Assembly (NCBI RefSeq): GCF_013184545.1
Contig: NZ_JAAOJA010000001.1
Coordinates: 744,001-808,000 of the forward strand
Reading direction: 5' to 3'
DNA length: 64,000 bases
Origin: Pseudomonas tumuqii
GTDB lineage: Bacteria > Pseudomonadota > Gammaproteobacteria > Pseudomonadales > Pseudomonadaceae
In this document: in pieces, positions 38,170 to 46,522 of the stretch
Layout of the letters: the number at the start of each line of letters is the position of its first letter
Position numbering within the stretch: the first letter of the stretch is position 1
Notes under the pieces: generated by a model
What the model was told of the DNA's origin: nothing
Seen by the model: only the letters and a program-made list of their open reading frames with translations
The model's database searches: none
Position numbers and translations under genes: made by a program

Positions 38170-38814
38170 ATGGAGCCCGTAAAACCCGCGCTAATCCGCG
38201 AAACCTTCCCGGTCGGGCCGTTGCAGTGCAACTGCACGATCATCGGTGACCCCGTGACCAAGCAGGCCATCGTGGTCGATCCGGGTGGCAATCCGGAGTT
38301 GATCATGGCGCGTCTCGAGGCCCATGGCCTCAAGGTGGTCAGCATCATTCACACCCATGCCCATCTGGATCACTTCCTCGCTTCCGGGCAGATGAAGGAG
38401 AAGACCGGCGCGACCCTGCACCTGCACAAGGCCGATCAGTTCCTCTGGGACGGTCTGGAGATGCAATGCCGCATGTTCGGCGTGCCCTATGTGCCGGTGC
38501 CCGCGCCGGACCAGTGGTTGGTCGACGATCAGGCGTTGGACTGCGGTTGCGGGGTGGCGCTGCACACGCCAGGGCACACGCCGGGTTCGATGAGCTTCTG
38601 GTTCCCCCAGGACAAGTTGCTGATCGCCGGCGATACCCTGTTCAAGCGTGGTATCGGCCGTACCGATCTGTGGGGCGGCGATTACCCGACCATCGAGCGT
38701 TCGATCAAGCAGCGCCTGTACAGCCTGGACGAGGATGCCACCGTGATTACCGGGCACGGGGCGCAGACCCGTTTGGGCGATGAAATGCGCGAGAACCCAT
38801 TCGTGCGGGCATGA
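38170..38814 (+). CDS. MBL-fold metallo-hydrolase, glyoxalase II-like (YcbL type)
   Basis: A 214-residue single-domain hydrolase. The zinc-binding HTHAHLDHF (about residues 60-68), the next His in HTPGHTPGSMSFW, the bridging Asp in IAGDTLFKRGIGRTDLWGG, and a final His in VITGHGAQT are all present. It lacks the C-terminal substrate domain of GloB, like YcbL, which has some glyoxalase II activity. CAGGAG lies upstream of the ATG. Confidence 0.88.
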   Translation: MEPVKPALIRETFPVGPLQCNCTIIGDPVTKQAIVVDPGGNPELIMARLEAHGLKVVSIIHTHAHLDHFLASGQMKEKTGATLHLHKADQFLWDGLEMQCRMFGVPYVPVPAPDQWLVDDQALDCGCGVALHTPGHTPGSMSFWFPQDKLLIAGDTLFKRGIGRTDLWGGDYPTIERSIKQRLYSLDEDATVITGHGAQTRLGDEMRENPFVRA

Positions 38815-38927
38815 TTGGCAATTCTGCGTGGCGGATCTTGCTAAGCTGGAGCGGAACTTAACGTCCAATCCAGGTTCGAAAACTCGGATAAAGCTCTGTC
38901 TCAACACGAAAAAATAAAGGAATAAGC

Positions 38928-39587
38928 ATGACTAAATGGCGCAATCTGGCATTCGCAGCAGCTGGCATTACCCTCCTGGCTGGCTGTACCACCAATCCCT
39001 ATACAGGCGAGCGTGAAGCCGGTAAATCCGGGATCTACGGCGGTATTGGTGCGGTAACCGGCGCCGTGATCGGGGCGGCCACTTCGAGCAGCAAAGACCG
39101 GGGCAAAGGCGCATTGATCGGCGCGGCAGTTGGCGGCGCGGCAGGCGGTGGCTATGGCTACTACGTCGACACCCAGGAAGCCAAACTGCGCCAGACCCTG
39201 CAAGGCACGGGTGTGCAGGTGCAGCGCAATGGCGATGACCTGAAATTGATCATGCCGGGCAATATCACCTTCGCCAGCAACTCGGCGGATATTTCCAGCG
39301 GCTTCTACCCGACCCTCAATTCCCTGGTCACGGTATTCAAGGAGTTCGACAAGAACGGCATCGACATCGTCGGCCACACCGACAGCACCGGTTCGCTGGA
39401 GCTGAATCAGAACCTGTCGAATCGCCGCGCGCAAAGCGTTGCCTCCTACCTGTCCGCCAATGGCGTAGCGGCGGCGCGGATTTCCTCCTACGGTGCGGGG
39501 CCAAGCCAGCCTATCGCCAGCAACGACAGCGAAGCCGGCCGCGCGCAGAATCGCCGGGTCGAGATCAACCTGCGTCCGCTGCAGTAA
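38928..39587 (+). CDS. OmpA-family lipoprotein (YiaD-like)
   Basis: Outer-membrane lipoprotein of 219 residues. The signal peptide ends in the lipobox LLAGC (Cys about 19). A glycine-rich, hydrophobic segment (about 40-78) resembles glycine-zipper domains. The C-terminal OmpA domain (about 100-219) includes FASNSADISSGFYPTL, the peptidoglycan-binding VGHTDSTGS, NLSNRRAQSVASYL and the closing RRVEINL. It should tie the outer membrane to the cell wall. It is followed by a strong terminator. Confidence 0.92.
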   Translation: MTKWRNLAFAAAGITLLAGCTTNPYTGEREAGKSGIYGGIGAVTGAVIGAATSSSKDRGKGALIGAAVGGAAGGGYGYYVDTQEAKLRQTLQGTGVQVQRNGDDLKLIMPGNITFASNSADISSGFYPTLNSLVTVFKEFDKNGIDIVGHTDSTGSLELNQNLSNRRAQSVASYLSANGVAAARISSYGAGPSQPIASNDSEAGRAQNRRVEINLRPLQ

Positions 39588-39605
39588 CCAGTCGCGGTAT
39601 TAGAG

Positions 39606-39633
39606 AAGGCCTCCTGTACAGGAGGCCTTTTTT
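39606..39633 (+). terminator. Rho-independent terminator after the OmpA-like gene
   Basis: A perfect 24-base palindrome AAGGCCTCCTGT/ACAGGAGGCCTT with further T residues, 19 bases past the stop. Confidence 0.9.
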
Positions 39634-39700
39634 GTTGTTCGCGGAAGTTATGCAAATGGTGCACGCCGTCGCCCAGCGGTCGCCGTAAACGGGCGTTTTT

Positions 39701-40624
39701 TTATGGGTTCTCAGTATCGGGTGGTGGCCCGTAGTGCCGGTGCAGTTGAGTCAGTTCGGCGTCCTTGTCTTGCCACAACTGGTTGACCCATTGTTGAAAA
39801 CCGAGGCGATAGGCTTCGTCCTGATCGTAGTTGCGACCGATGAACTGCGGCGGGATCGGCAATTCATTGAAGTTCACCACCACGTCGCTGATCTCGCCGC
39901 TGAGCAGTTGCCAGAAGCCCGGGTTGCCCTGCGGATAATGGATGGTGACGTTGACGATGCTGTGTAACTGTTCGCCCATGGCGTCGAGTACGAACGCAAT
40001 GCCGCCGGCCTTGGGTTTGAGCAGGTAGCGAAATGGCGAGCCCTGCGCGGCGTGCTTGGCCGGGGTGAAGCGTGTGCCCTCGAGGAAGTTGAAGACCGAC
40101 ACCGGGTTGCACTTGTAGCGCTCGCACGCCTTGCGGGTGGTCGCCAGATCCTCGCCGCGTTTCTCCGGGTGCCTGGCCAGGTATTCCTTGCTGAAGCGCT
40201 TCATGAAGGGAAACTCCAGAGCCCACCAGCACAGGCCGATGACCGGCACCCAGATCAGCTCCTGCTTGAGGAAGAACTTGAGCAGCGGCATGCGCCGGTT
40301 GAGTTGATATTGCAGCACCAGTATGTCGACCCAGCTCTGGTGGTTGCTCGTCACCAGGTAGGTGTGCTGTTGGTCGAAGCGCTCGATCCCGGTGATGTGC
40401 CAGCGGGTCTGGGAAAGCAGATCCATCCAGAACTTATTGGTGGAAATCCACGCCTCGGCGATCGCGTGCATGAGGTCGCGCAACCAGCGCTGTAGCGCCG
40501 GGATTGGCAGCAGCAGTTTGAGCAGCGCGAGGAAAAACAACGGCCAGCACCAGAACAGGGTATTCAGGGCCAGCAGGCTTGCGCCGATCAGGCCGCGCAG
40601 GGCAGCGGGCAGAAAATGCAGCAT
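39701..40624 (-). CDS. Acyltransferase, PlsC/YihG type
   Basis: Membrane-bound lysophospholipid acyltransferase-like protein of 307 residues from the ATG at 40624. Two hydrophobic segments lie in the first 60 residues. The acyltransferase blocks are NHQSWVDIL (NHx4D) and FLEGTRFTP. ATGs at 40672 or 40726 would lengthen it, but GGAGG about 11 bases before 40624 and the clean hydrophobic start favour the shorter form. YihG, the E. coli relative, acts on lysophosphatidic acid-type substrates. Confidence 0.85.
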   Translation of the reverse strand: MLHFLPAALRGLIGASLLALNTLFWCWPLFFLALLKLLLPIPALQRWLRDLMHAIAEAWISTNKFWMDLLSQTRWHITGIERFDQQHTYLVTSNHQSWVDILVLQYQLNRRMPLLKFFLKQELIWVPVIGLCWWALEFPFMKRFSKEYLARHPEKRGEDLATTRKACERYKCNPVSVFNFLEGTRFTPAKHAAQGSPFRYLLKPKAGGIAFVLDAMGEQLHSIVNVTIHYPQGNPGFWQLLSGEISDVVVNFNELPIPPQFIGRNYDQDEAYRLGFQQWVNQLWQDKDAELTQLHRHYGPPPDTENP

Positions 40625-40799
40625 GGGGGCCGATGCCTCCGCAAAGGGGGCGGCATGCCCCGGATCGTTCATGGCCCGGGGTGCTCCACCGCGGGTCGGT
40701 CGGCGCACAGGGTAGCGTCTGGGCACCGGACTGCAAGTGCTGGAGCTGACCGCTTGGTCATACAGGGACGGGGATGGGTGAAAAAGGCGTCATCCTCAT

Positions 40800-40818
40800 G
40801 CCCGGATTGCATCCGGGC
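40800..40818. repeat. Short REP unit (GCCCGGAT...ATCCGGGC)
   Basis: GCCCGGAT, a TGC loop and ATCCGGGC, just past the end of pta. It belongs to the same family as 27176-27223 and 34922-34940 and may terminate pta transcription. Confidence 0.75.
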
Positions 40819-40834
40819 ACGGGTGAACGGGCCG

Positions 40835-42928
40835 CTACCGCGGCAAGTTGGCCGCCTGGATCGCGGTCAGGGCGATGGTGTAGACGATGTCGTCGACCAG
40901 GGCGCCGCGCGAGAGGTCGTTGACCGGCTTGCGCAGGCCTTGCAGCATGGGGCCGACGCTGATGCAGTCGGCGTTGCGCTGCACCGCCTTGTAGGTGGTG
41001 TTGCCGGTGTTCAGGTCGGGGAATACGAACACCGTGGCGCGACCGGCCACCGGGCTGTTCGGCGCCTTCTGCCGACCGACGCTGTCGATCGCGGCGGCGT
41101 CGTATTGCAGGGGGCCGTCGAGCAGCAGGTCCGGCTTGATCAGCCTGGCCAGGCGCGTGGCCTCGCGGACTTTCTCGACTTCCTCGCCGGTGCCCGAGTC
41201 GCCGGTGGAGTAGCTGAGCATCGCCACCCGCGGCTCGATGCCGAAGGCAGTGGCCGAGGCGGCGCTCTGCACGGCGATCTCCGCCAGCTGCGCCGCACTC
41301 GGGTCCGGGTTGACCGCGCAATCGCCGTAGACCAGGACCTGATCCGGCAGCAGCATGAAGAACACCGAGGACACCAGGTTGTAGCCCGGCGCGGTCTTGA
41401 TCAGCTGCAAGGCCGGGCGAATGGTGTTGGCGGTGGTGTGGATGGCGCCGGAGACCAGGCCGTCGACCTCGTCCAGGGCCAGCATCATGGTGCCGAGCAC
41501 CACGTTGTCTTCCAGTTGCGCCAAGGCCATGGGCGCGTTGAGGCCCTTGCCCTTGCGCAGTTCGATCATGGGCTCGACGTAGCGCTCGCGGATCAGATCC
41601 GGGTCGAGGATTTCCAGCCCCGCCGGCAGCTCGATGCCCTGGGCCTGAGCCACGGCATGCACCTGTTCCGGTTTGGCCAGCAGCACGCAGCGGGCGATGC
41701 CGCGCGCCTGGCAGATGGCGGCCGCCTTGATCGTGCGCGGTTCGCTGCCTTCCGGCAGGACGATGCGCTTGTCCGCGGCCTTGGCCCGCTGGACCAATTG
41801 ATAGCGAAATGCCGAGGGTGACAGGCGCAGTTCCCGCGGGGTGCCGCAGCGGGTGCGCAGCCAGTCGTGGTCGACATGGCTGGCGACGAAGTCGGCGACC
41901 TTCTGGGCGCGCTCCTTGTCATCCACCGGGATTTCCTTGTTCAAGCGGTTGAGGTCGGTGGCGGTGTCGTAGGAACCGGTGCGCACCGTCATCACCGGCA
42001 GGCCGCTTTGCAGGGCGCCACGACACAGTTCCATGATCCGCGGGTCGGGCACGAAGTCGCTGCACAGCAACAAGCCGGCCAGCGGCATGCCGTTCATGGC
42101 CGCCAGGCTGGCGGCGAGGATGATGTCGTCGCGATCGCCGGGGGTCACCACCAGGGTGCCGGGTTTGAGCAGTTGCACGGTGTTGGCCACGGCGCGGGCG
42201 CAGAGCATGATCCTGAGCATGCGCCGCTGTTCGTAGTCGCCGGCATTGAGCACGCGTGCGCCGAGCAGGTCGGCGATGTCGCGGGTGCGCGGGGCGTTCA
42301 GCTCGTCCTGCCAGGGAATGCAGCCGAGCAGGCGGAAGTCTTCGCTCTTGAGCAGTGGCGAGTGTTCCATCAGGCGCTCGCAGAAGGCCGCGACGCCATC
42401 TTCGCTGCGCACCTTGTTGATGATCACCCCGAGCACTTTCGGGTCTCGCGGACCGCCGAACAGCTGCGCCTGGATTTCCACCCGGTCGCACAGCTCGCCG
42501 AGGCTTTCCTGTTCCGGTGCCGAAACCAGGATCACCTCGGCATCCAGGCTCTTGGCCAAGTGGAAGTTGACCCGCGCCGCATAGCTGGCCTGGCGGGTCG
42601 GCACCATGCCTTCGACGATGACCACATCTTTGCCGGCGGCGGCCTGGTGGTACAGGCTGATGATTTCTTCGAGCAGCTCATCCAGTTGACCGTCGCCGAG
42701 CATGCGCTCGACATGCGCCAGGGCCAGCGGTTTCGGCGAGTGCAGGCCGTGGGTGCGGGCGATCAGTTCGCTGGAGCGTTCCGGGCCGTCGTCGCCCTGG
42801 TGGGGCTGGGCGATCGGCTTGAAGAAGCCGACCTTGAGGCCGGCGCGCTCCAGGCCGCCAACCAGGCCGAGGCTGATGGAGGTGAGGCCGACACCAAAAC
42901 CGGTGGGCGAGATAAAGAAGGTGTGCAT
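40835..42928 (-). CDS. pta: Phosphate acetyltransferase, long form
   Basis: Interconverts acetyl-CoA plus phosphate and acetyl phosphate plus CoA. At 697 residues it is the long gammaproteobacterial form: an N-terminal dethiobiotin-synthetase-like ATPase region (ISPTGFGVGLTSISLGL), a central DRTGG-type domain (about 215-320), and a C-terminal catalytic domain (about 370-697, RIVLPEGSEPRTIKAA, EPMIELRKGKG and MLSYSTGDSGTGEEVEKVREAT). It pairs with ackA, which lies 148 bases upstream on the same strand. Confidence 0.96.
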   Translation of the reverse strand: MHTFFISPTGFGVGLTSISLGLVGGLERAGLKVGFFKPIAQPHQGDDGPERSSELIARTHGLHSPKPLALAHVERMLGDGQLDELLEEIISLYHQAAAGKDVVIVEGMVPTRQASYAARVNFHLAKSLDAEVILVSAPEQESLGELCDRVEIQAQLFGGPRDPKVLGVIINKVRSEDGVAAFCERLMEHSPLLKSEDFRLLGCIPWQDELNAPRTRDIADLLGARVLNAGDYEQRRMLRIMLCARAVANTVQLLKPGTLVVTPGDRDDIILAASLAAMNGMPLAGLLLCSDFVPDPRIMELCRGALQSGLPVMTVRTGSYDTATDLNRLNKEIPVDDKERAQKVADFVASHVDHDWLRTRCGTPRELRLSPSAFRYQLVQRAKAADKRIVLPEGSEPRTIKAAAICQARGIARCVLLAKPEQVHAVAQAQGIELPAGLEILDPDLIRERYVEPMIELRKGKGLNAPMALAQLEDNVVLGTMMLALDEVDGLVSGAIHTTANTIRPALQLIKTAPGYNLVSSVFFMLLPDQVLVYGDCAVNPDPSAAQLAEIAVQSAASATAFGIEPRVAMLSYSTGDSGTGEEVEKVREATRLARLIKPDLLLDGPLQYDAAAIDSVGRQKAPNSPVAGRATVFVFPDLNTGNTTYKAVQRNADCISVGPMLQGLRKPVNDLSRGALVDDIVYTIALTAIQAANLPR

Positions 42929-43076
42929 GAAATCTCCAATCGTGTCGGGCGAGCGCTTACCGGTAGGTGGGCGCTGAGCAGCAGGCTATGTTGGTCGTGG
43001 TCGGGGCGTGGCTGGCGGGGCGCCGGTTGGGCTTGTTCGCTGCGCTGTTCAATCCAATCTGCCCGGTCATGAGCAT

Positions 43077-44264
43077 TCAGTTATCGAGCAGGGCCAGGGT
43101 GTCCAGGGCGATCTGCCGTTCTTCGTTGGTCGGCACCACCAGCACGCGCGGGTGGCCATAGGCCTGGATCGAGCCCGCAACGCCGCGGATGGTGCGGGCG
43201 TTGGCTTCCTTGTCCAGGGCCAGGTTGAACAGTTTGAGGTGGGCCACGGTCTTGCTGCGGATCAAGGGCGAGTTCTCGCCGATGCCGCCGGTGAAGATCA
43301 GTCCGTCCAGCTGCGGCAGGGCGCAGCTCATGGCCGCCAGGGATTTGGCCAGGCGGTAGCAGAACACCTCGATGGCCAGGGTGGCGCCAGCATGGCCCTG
43401 TTCGCGGGCCTGCTCAAGGCTGCGCATGTCGTTGGACAGCCCGGACAGGCCAAGCAGGCCGCTTTCCTGGTTCAGCAACTGGTCGATGCGCTCCAGGCTC
43501 CAGCCCAGGGTGCGCGCCAGGTGGCTGTGCAGGTTGGGGTCGACATCGCCGCTGCGGGTGCCCATCACCAGGCCTTCCAGCGGGGTCAGGCCCATGCTGG
43601 TGTCGCGGCTCTGGCCGTTGACGATGGCGCAGGTCGAGCAGCCGTTGCCCAGGTGCGCCACCAGCCAGCTGCTGTCGCCGGCCGCCAGCCCGGCCAGTTC
43701 GGCCGCGCGATGGCTGACGTAGCGGTGGCTGGTGCCGTGGAAGCCGTAACGGCGCACGCCATGCTCGCGGTAGAGACTGTCCGGCAGTGCATAGCGAAAG
43801 GCATGCTCGGGCAGGGTCTGGTGGAAGGCGGTATCGAACACCGCTACCTGGGTCAGGTTGGGGTACAGCTTGATCGCCGCCTCGATGCCCTGCAGATTGG
43901 CCGGATTGTGCAGCGGTGCCAGCGGGGCGGTGGCGCGAATGGCGCGCAAGGTGGCTTCATCCAGGCGGCTGGCCGCGGTGAAATGCTCGCCGCCATGCAC
44001 CACGCGGTGGCCGATACCGTGCAGCTTGCCGCCGGATGCACCCTGTACCAGCGGCAATAATTGGGCGAGGGCGGCGCGGTGATCGCCATTGGGGATCATC
44101 AGGCTGTCCTTCTCGCCGCCGCGCTGCCAATGCAGCACCGCAGCGTGGCTGCCGAGGCGTTCGGCCAGGCCGCTGAGGGTGAATTGCGAGTGGGCTTCAT
44201 TGACCAGGGCGAATTTGATCGACGAACTGCCGCAGTTGATTACCAGAATATTGCGTGCCTGCAT
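43077..44264 (-). CDS. ackA: Acetate kinase
   Basis: Interconverts acetyl phosphate and acetate with ADP/ATP. It has 395 residues. The ASKHA-fold signatures are [16 protein letters not shown] (phosphate 1) and [15 protein letters not shown], together with [17 protein letters not shown] and the conserved [13 protein letters not shown] (adenosine). Its Shine-Dalgarno AAGGAG lies in the last codons of the upstream DUF3565 gene, whose stop directly abuts the ackA ATG. Upstream of pta. Confidence 0.97.
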   Translation of the reverse strand: MQARNILVINCGSSSIKFALVNEAHSQFTLSGLAERLGSHAAVLHWQRGGEKDSLMIPNGDHRAALAQLLPLVQGASGGKLHGIGHRVVHGGEHFTAASRLDEATLRAIRATAPLAPLHNPANLQGIEAAIKLYPNLTQVAVFDTAFHQTLPEHAFRYALPDSLYREHGVRRYGFHGTSHRYVSHRAAELAGLAAGDSSWLVAHLGNGCSTCAIVNGQSRDTSMGLTPLEGLVMGTRSGDVDPNLHSHLARTLGWSLERIDQLLNQESGLLGLSGLSNDMRSLEQAREQGHAGATLAIEVFCYRLAKSLAAMSCALPQLDGLIFTGGIGENSPLIRSKTVAHLKLFNLALDKEANARTIRGVAGSIQAYGHPRVLVVPTNEERQIALDTLALLDN

Positions 44265-44492
44265 TTACCGCTCCTTGTCTGTGCCGCTCGGGTTGGCTGC
44301 GTCGGGCGCGACAGCTGCCGTGCACCAGCCGCAGGCGAACGGTTGGCCCAGGCGTGCAGTGCGTTGTTGGGCGTCAAGCACCCAGGCGCGATTTTGCCAG
44401 GGCGGCTGATGGCGCAGGTGCTGAGTATGACCACAAGACAAGATTGCCAGCCAATGGCCGTCGGCGTCCTGACCAAAGTCAATCAGTCGCAC
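44265..44492 (-). CDS. DUF3565 family protein, start uncertain
   Basis: A small zinc-ribbon-like protein of about 75 residues from GTG 44492 (or up to 114 residues from 44609, which would overlap the slyD start). Family features are GHWLAILSCGHTQHLRHQPPWQNRAWVL and a second Cys pair FACGWC, giving a likely CxxC-type metal site (Cys in SCGH and CGWC). The stop codon abuts the ackA ATG. Function unknown; the tight link with ackA may only reflect coupling of translation. Confidence 0.7.
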   Translation of the reverse strand: MRLIDFGQDADGHWLAILSCGHTQHLRHQPPWQNRAWVLDAQQRTARLGQPFACGWCTAAVAPDAANPSGTDKER

Positions 44493-44592
44493 CAGGGCCG
44501 CGTCCGGCCGTCCGTCAGGGCTGGGTTCGCTTTCGCACGCACCCTTGGTTAAACTTGTCCGTTCTTTATTTCTATGCAGAAGGTCTCGCCCC

Positions 44593-45078
44593 ATGCTGAT
44601 CGCCCCCAATAAGGCTGTCTCTATCGACTATACCCTGACCAACGATGCCGGTGAGGTGATCGATAGCTCCGCTGGCGGCGCGCCGCTGGTTTATCTGCAA
44701 GGCGCCGGCAACATCATCGCCGGTCTGGAAAAAGCCCTGCTCGGCAAGCAGGCCGGTGACGAGCTGGATGTGTCCGTCGAGCCGGAAGAGGCCTACGGCG
44801 AGTACAGCGCCGAGCTGGTCGCGACCCTCAATCGCACGATGTTCGAAGGCGTCGACGAACTGGAAGTCGGCATGCAGTTTCACGCTTCCGGCCCGGACGG
44901 CAGCATGCAGATCGTCACCATTCGTGACCTGGACGGCGATGACGTGATCGTCGACGGCAACCACCCCCTGGCTGGTCAGCGCCTGAATTTCAAAGTCAAA
45001 GTGGTCGAAGTGCGCGACGCCAGCGAGGAAGAAGTTGCTCATGGCCACGTGCATGGCGAAGGTGGTCACCACCACTGA
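44593..45078 (+). CDS. slyD: FKBP-type peptidyl-prolyl isomerase SlyD
   Basis: Cytoplasmic prolyl isomerase and metal-binding chaperone of 161 residues. The FKBP half includes IDYTLTNDAGEVIDSS and LEKALLGKQAGDELDVSVEPEEAYGEY, the insert-in-flap domain lies about residues 70-130, and the C-terminus is His-rich (HGHVHGEGGHHH), a nickel-binding tail shorter than that of E. coli SlyD. The ATG at 44593 gives the family start MLIAPNKAVSI. It is divergent from ackA and close to the gpx gene, as in P. aeruginosa. Confidence 0.95.
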   Translation: MLIAPNKAVSIDYTLTNDAGEVIDSSAGGAPLVYLQGAGNIIAGLEKALLGKQAGDELDVSVEPEEAYGEYSAELVATLNRTMFEGVDELEVGMQFHASGPDGSMQIVTIRDLDGDDVIVDGNHPLAGQRLNFKVKVVEVRDASEEEVAHGHVHGEGGHHH

Positions 45079-45160
45079 TCCATTGCCGCAATGTCGAGGG
45101 CGCAATACGACTTATGGTTGTAGCAACTGCGCCGCCGACTGCTAAGCTGAGTTGAACAAT

Positions 45161-45189
45161 AAAGGCGCCTTCATAGAGGCGCCTTTTTT
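45161..45189 (+). terminator. Rho-independent terminator after slyD
   Basis: AAGGCGCCT, a TCATAG loop and AGGCGCCTT, then T residues. Confidence 0.9.
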
Positions 45190-45230
45190 GTCTTTTGTAG
45201 ATAATTCGAAGCGTTCCCAAGGAGCTAGTC

Positions 45231-45713
45231 ATGAGTGCCTTTCACGACCTCAATCTGCGTGCGCTGGATGGTCAGGATCTGCCGCTGGCCCCATTCAAGG
45301 GGCAGGTTGTGCTGGTGGTCAACGTCGCCTCCAAGTGCGGCCTGACTCCGCAGTACGCCGGACTGGAAAAACTCCATCAGCAATACCGCGCGCAGGGTTT
45401 TACCGTGCTCGGCTTGCCGTGCAACCAGTTCGCCGGGCAGGAGCCCGACAGCGAAGAAGCCATTCGCGAGTTTTGCAGCCTCAACTACGGGGTGACCTTT
45501 CCCCTGGGCAGCAAGATCGAAGTCAATGGTCATGATCGTCATCCGCTGTACCGCCTGCTGGCCGGTGAGGGGGCGGAGTTTCCCGGCGACATCACCTGGA
45601 ATTTCGAGAAATTCCTGGTCGGTCAGGACGGCCGGGTGCTGGCGCGCTTCTCACCGCGTACCGCGCCGGATGACCCCGCATTGATCCAGGCCATCGAAAA
45701 AGCCCTGAGCTGA
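45231..45713 (+). CDS. Glutathione peroxidase-like thiol peroxidase
   Basis: A 160-residue peroxidase of the GPx family reducing peroxides with thioredoxin or glutathione. The catalytic Cys replaces selenocysteine in VNVASKCGLTPQYAGLE (about residues 30-46). LGLPCNQFAGQEP (with a possible resolving Cys) and the Trp in ITWNFEKFLVGQDG complete the tetrad. The ATG at 45231 has AAGGAG eight bases upstream. Confidence 0.93.
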   Translation: MSAFHDLNLRALDGQDLPLAPFKGQVVLVVNVASKCGLTPQYAGLEKLHQQYRAQGFTVLGLPCNQFAGQEPDSEEAIREFCSLNYGVTFPLGSKIEVNGHDRHPLYRLLAGEGAEFPGDITWNFEKFLVGQDGRVLARFSPRTAPDDPALIQAIEKALS

Positions 45714-45728
45714 AAACCCTCAAGTCCC

Positions 45729-45782
45729 GTAGCCCGGATGCATTCCGGGGGAATATCGTGCGCCGGATTGCATCCGGGCTAC
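45729..45782. repeat. REP-like inverted repeat (GTAGCCCGGATGCA family)
   Basis: GTAGCCCGGATGCATTCCGG (45729-45748) pairs with GGATTGCATCCGGGCTAC (45765-45782). It lies between the gpx gene and nemR. Confidence 0.85.
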
Positions 45783-45827
45783 GGGCTGCCCCTTCTTCCT
45801 TCGTTGTAGGCGCTTATCACGTAAATC

Positions 45828-45859
45828 TATAGTGCTGGGCGGGGCGAGACGACCGGTCA
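45828..45859 (+). promoter_or_regulatory. nemR promoter -10 and TetR-type operator
   Basis: A candidate TATAGT (45828-45833) with TTGTAG 18 bases upstream (45804-45809) precedes AGACGACCGGTCA (45847-45859), which contains the palindrome GACCGGTC. The operator falls about 10 bases after the expected transcription start and 14 bases before the nemR ATG, a position suited to repression. The same 13 bases recur before nemA. Confidence 0.75.
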
Positions 45860-45872
45860 TATCCTTGCCGGT

Positions 45873-46466
45873 ATGAACGCCAACCAACGACTCGACAAAC
45901 GTGACCTGATCCTCGCCAAAGGCGCCGAGGTGATGACCCGTCGCGGTTATCACGGCGCCGGTGTACAGGAAATCGTGCAGGCCGCCGGCGTACCCAAGGG
46001 CTCCTTCTACCACTACTTCGCCAGCAAGGAAGAGTTTGCCCTGCAGGCCTTGCAGCAGGTCTATGGCCCGCGCTTGCAGCGCTATGCCCAGGCGCTGGAA
46101 AACCCGGCGCTGAGCCCGCGGGCGCGCATCGTCGGCTACTACGGCGAGCTGGTGGAGCACTTCGCCCGCCAGGAAAAACTCGAATACCACTGCTTTATCG
46201 GCAGCCTGAGTTTCGAAATGGCCGAGCTGTCGCCCACCCTGGGCGCCGAGGTCGACGCCATCTTGCAGCGCTCGGCGGACATTCTGCAGGCCTGCCTGCA
46301 ACAGGCGCAGCGCGCCGGCGAATTGGCCGCCGACGAGGATTGCCGCAGCCTGGCGAGCTTCATCACCAGCGCCTGGCAGGGCGCCCTAACGCGCCTGAAA
46401 GTGGCGAACAACACCCGCGCCCTCGCAGACTTCATGCAGCGGTTGCAGCTGTTGTTGCGCACCTGA
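45873..46466 (+). CDS. nemR: TetR-family repressor, NemR-like
   Basis: A 197-residue regulator. The helix-turn-helix is LILAKGAEVMTRRGYHGAGVQEIVQAAGVPKGSFYHYFASKEEFALQAL (about residues 12-60). It contains Cys residues (YHCFIGSLSFEMAEL and AcCLQQ-type QACLQQAQ), which matches NemR of E. coli, where Cys oxidation by hypochlorite or electrophiles relieves repression. It lies directly upstream of the ene-reductase gene, both under matching operators. No strong ribosome site is visible before the ATG. Confidence 0.85.
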   Translation: MNANQRLDKRDLILAKGAEVMTRRGYHGAGVQEIVQAAGVPKGSFYHYFASKEEFALQALQQVYGPRLQRYAQALENPALSPRARIVGYYGELVEHFARQEKLEYHCFIGSLSFEMAELSPTLGAEVDAILQRSADILQACLQQAQRAGELAADEDCRSLASFITSAWQGALTRLKVANNTRALADFMQRLQLLLRT

Positions 46467-46487
46467 TTTTTTAAAACTCCATTTAGT

Positions 46488-46500
46488 AGACGACCGGTCA
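46488..46500 (+). promoter_or_regulatory. Second TetR-type operator, before nemA
   Basis: AGACGACCGGTCA, identical to the 13 bases before nemR, 22 bases upstream of the nemA ATG and centred on the palindrome GACCGGTC. Confidence 0.8.
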
Positions 46501-46522
46501 CCTGGCCGGCAGAGGAACGACG

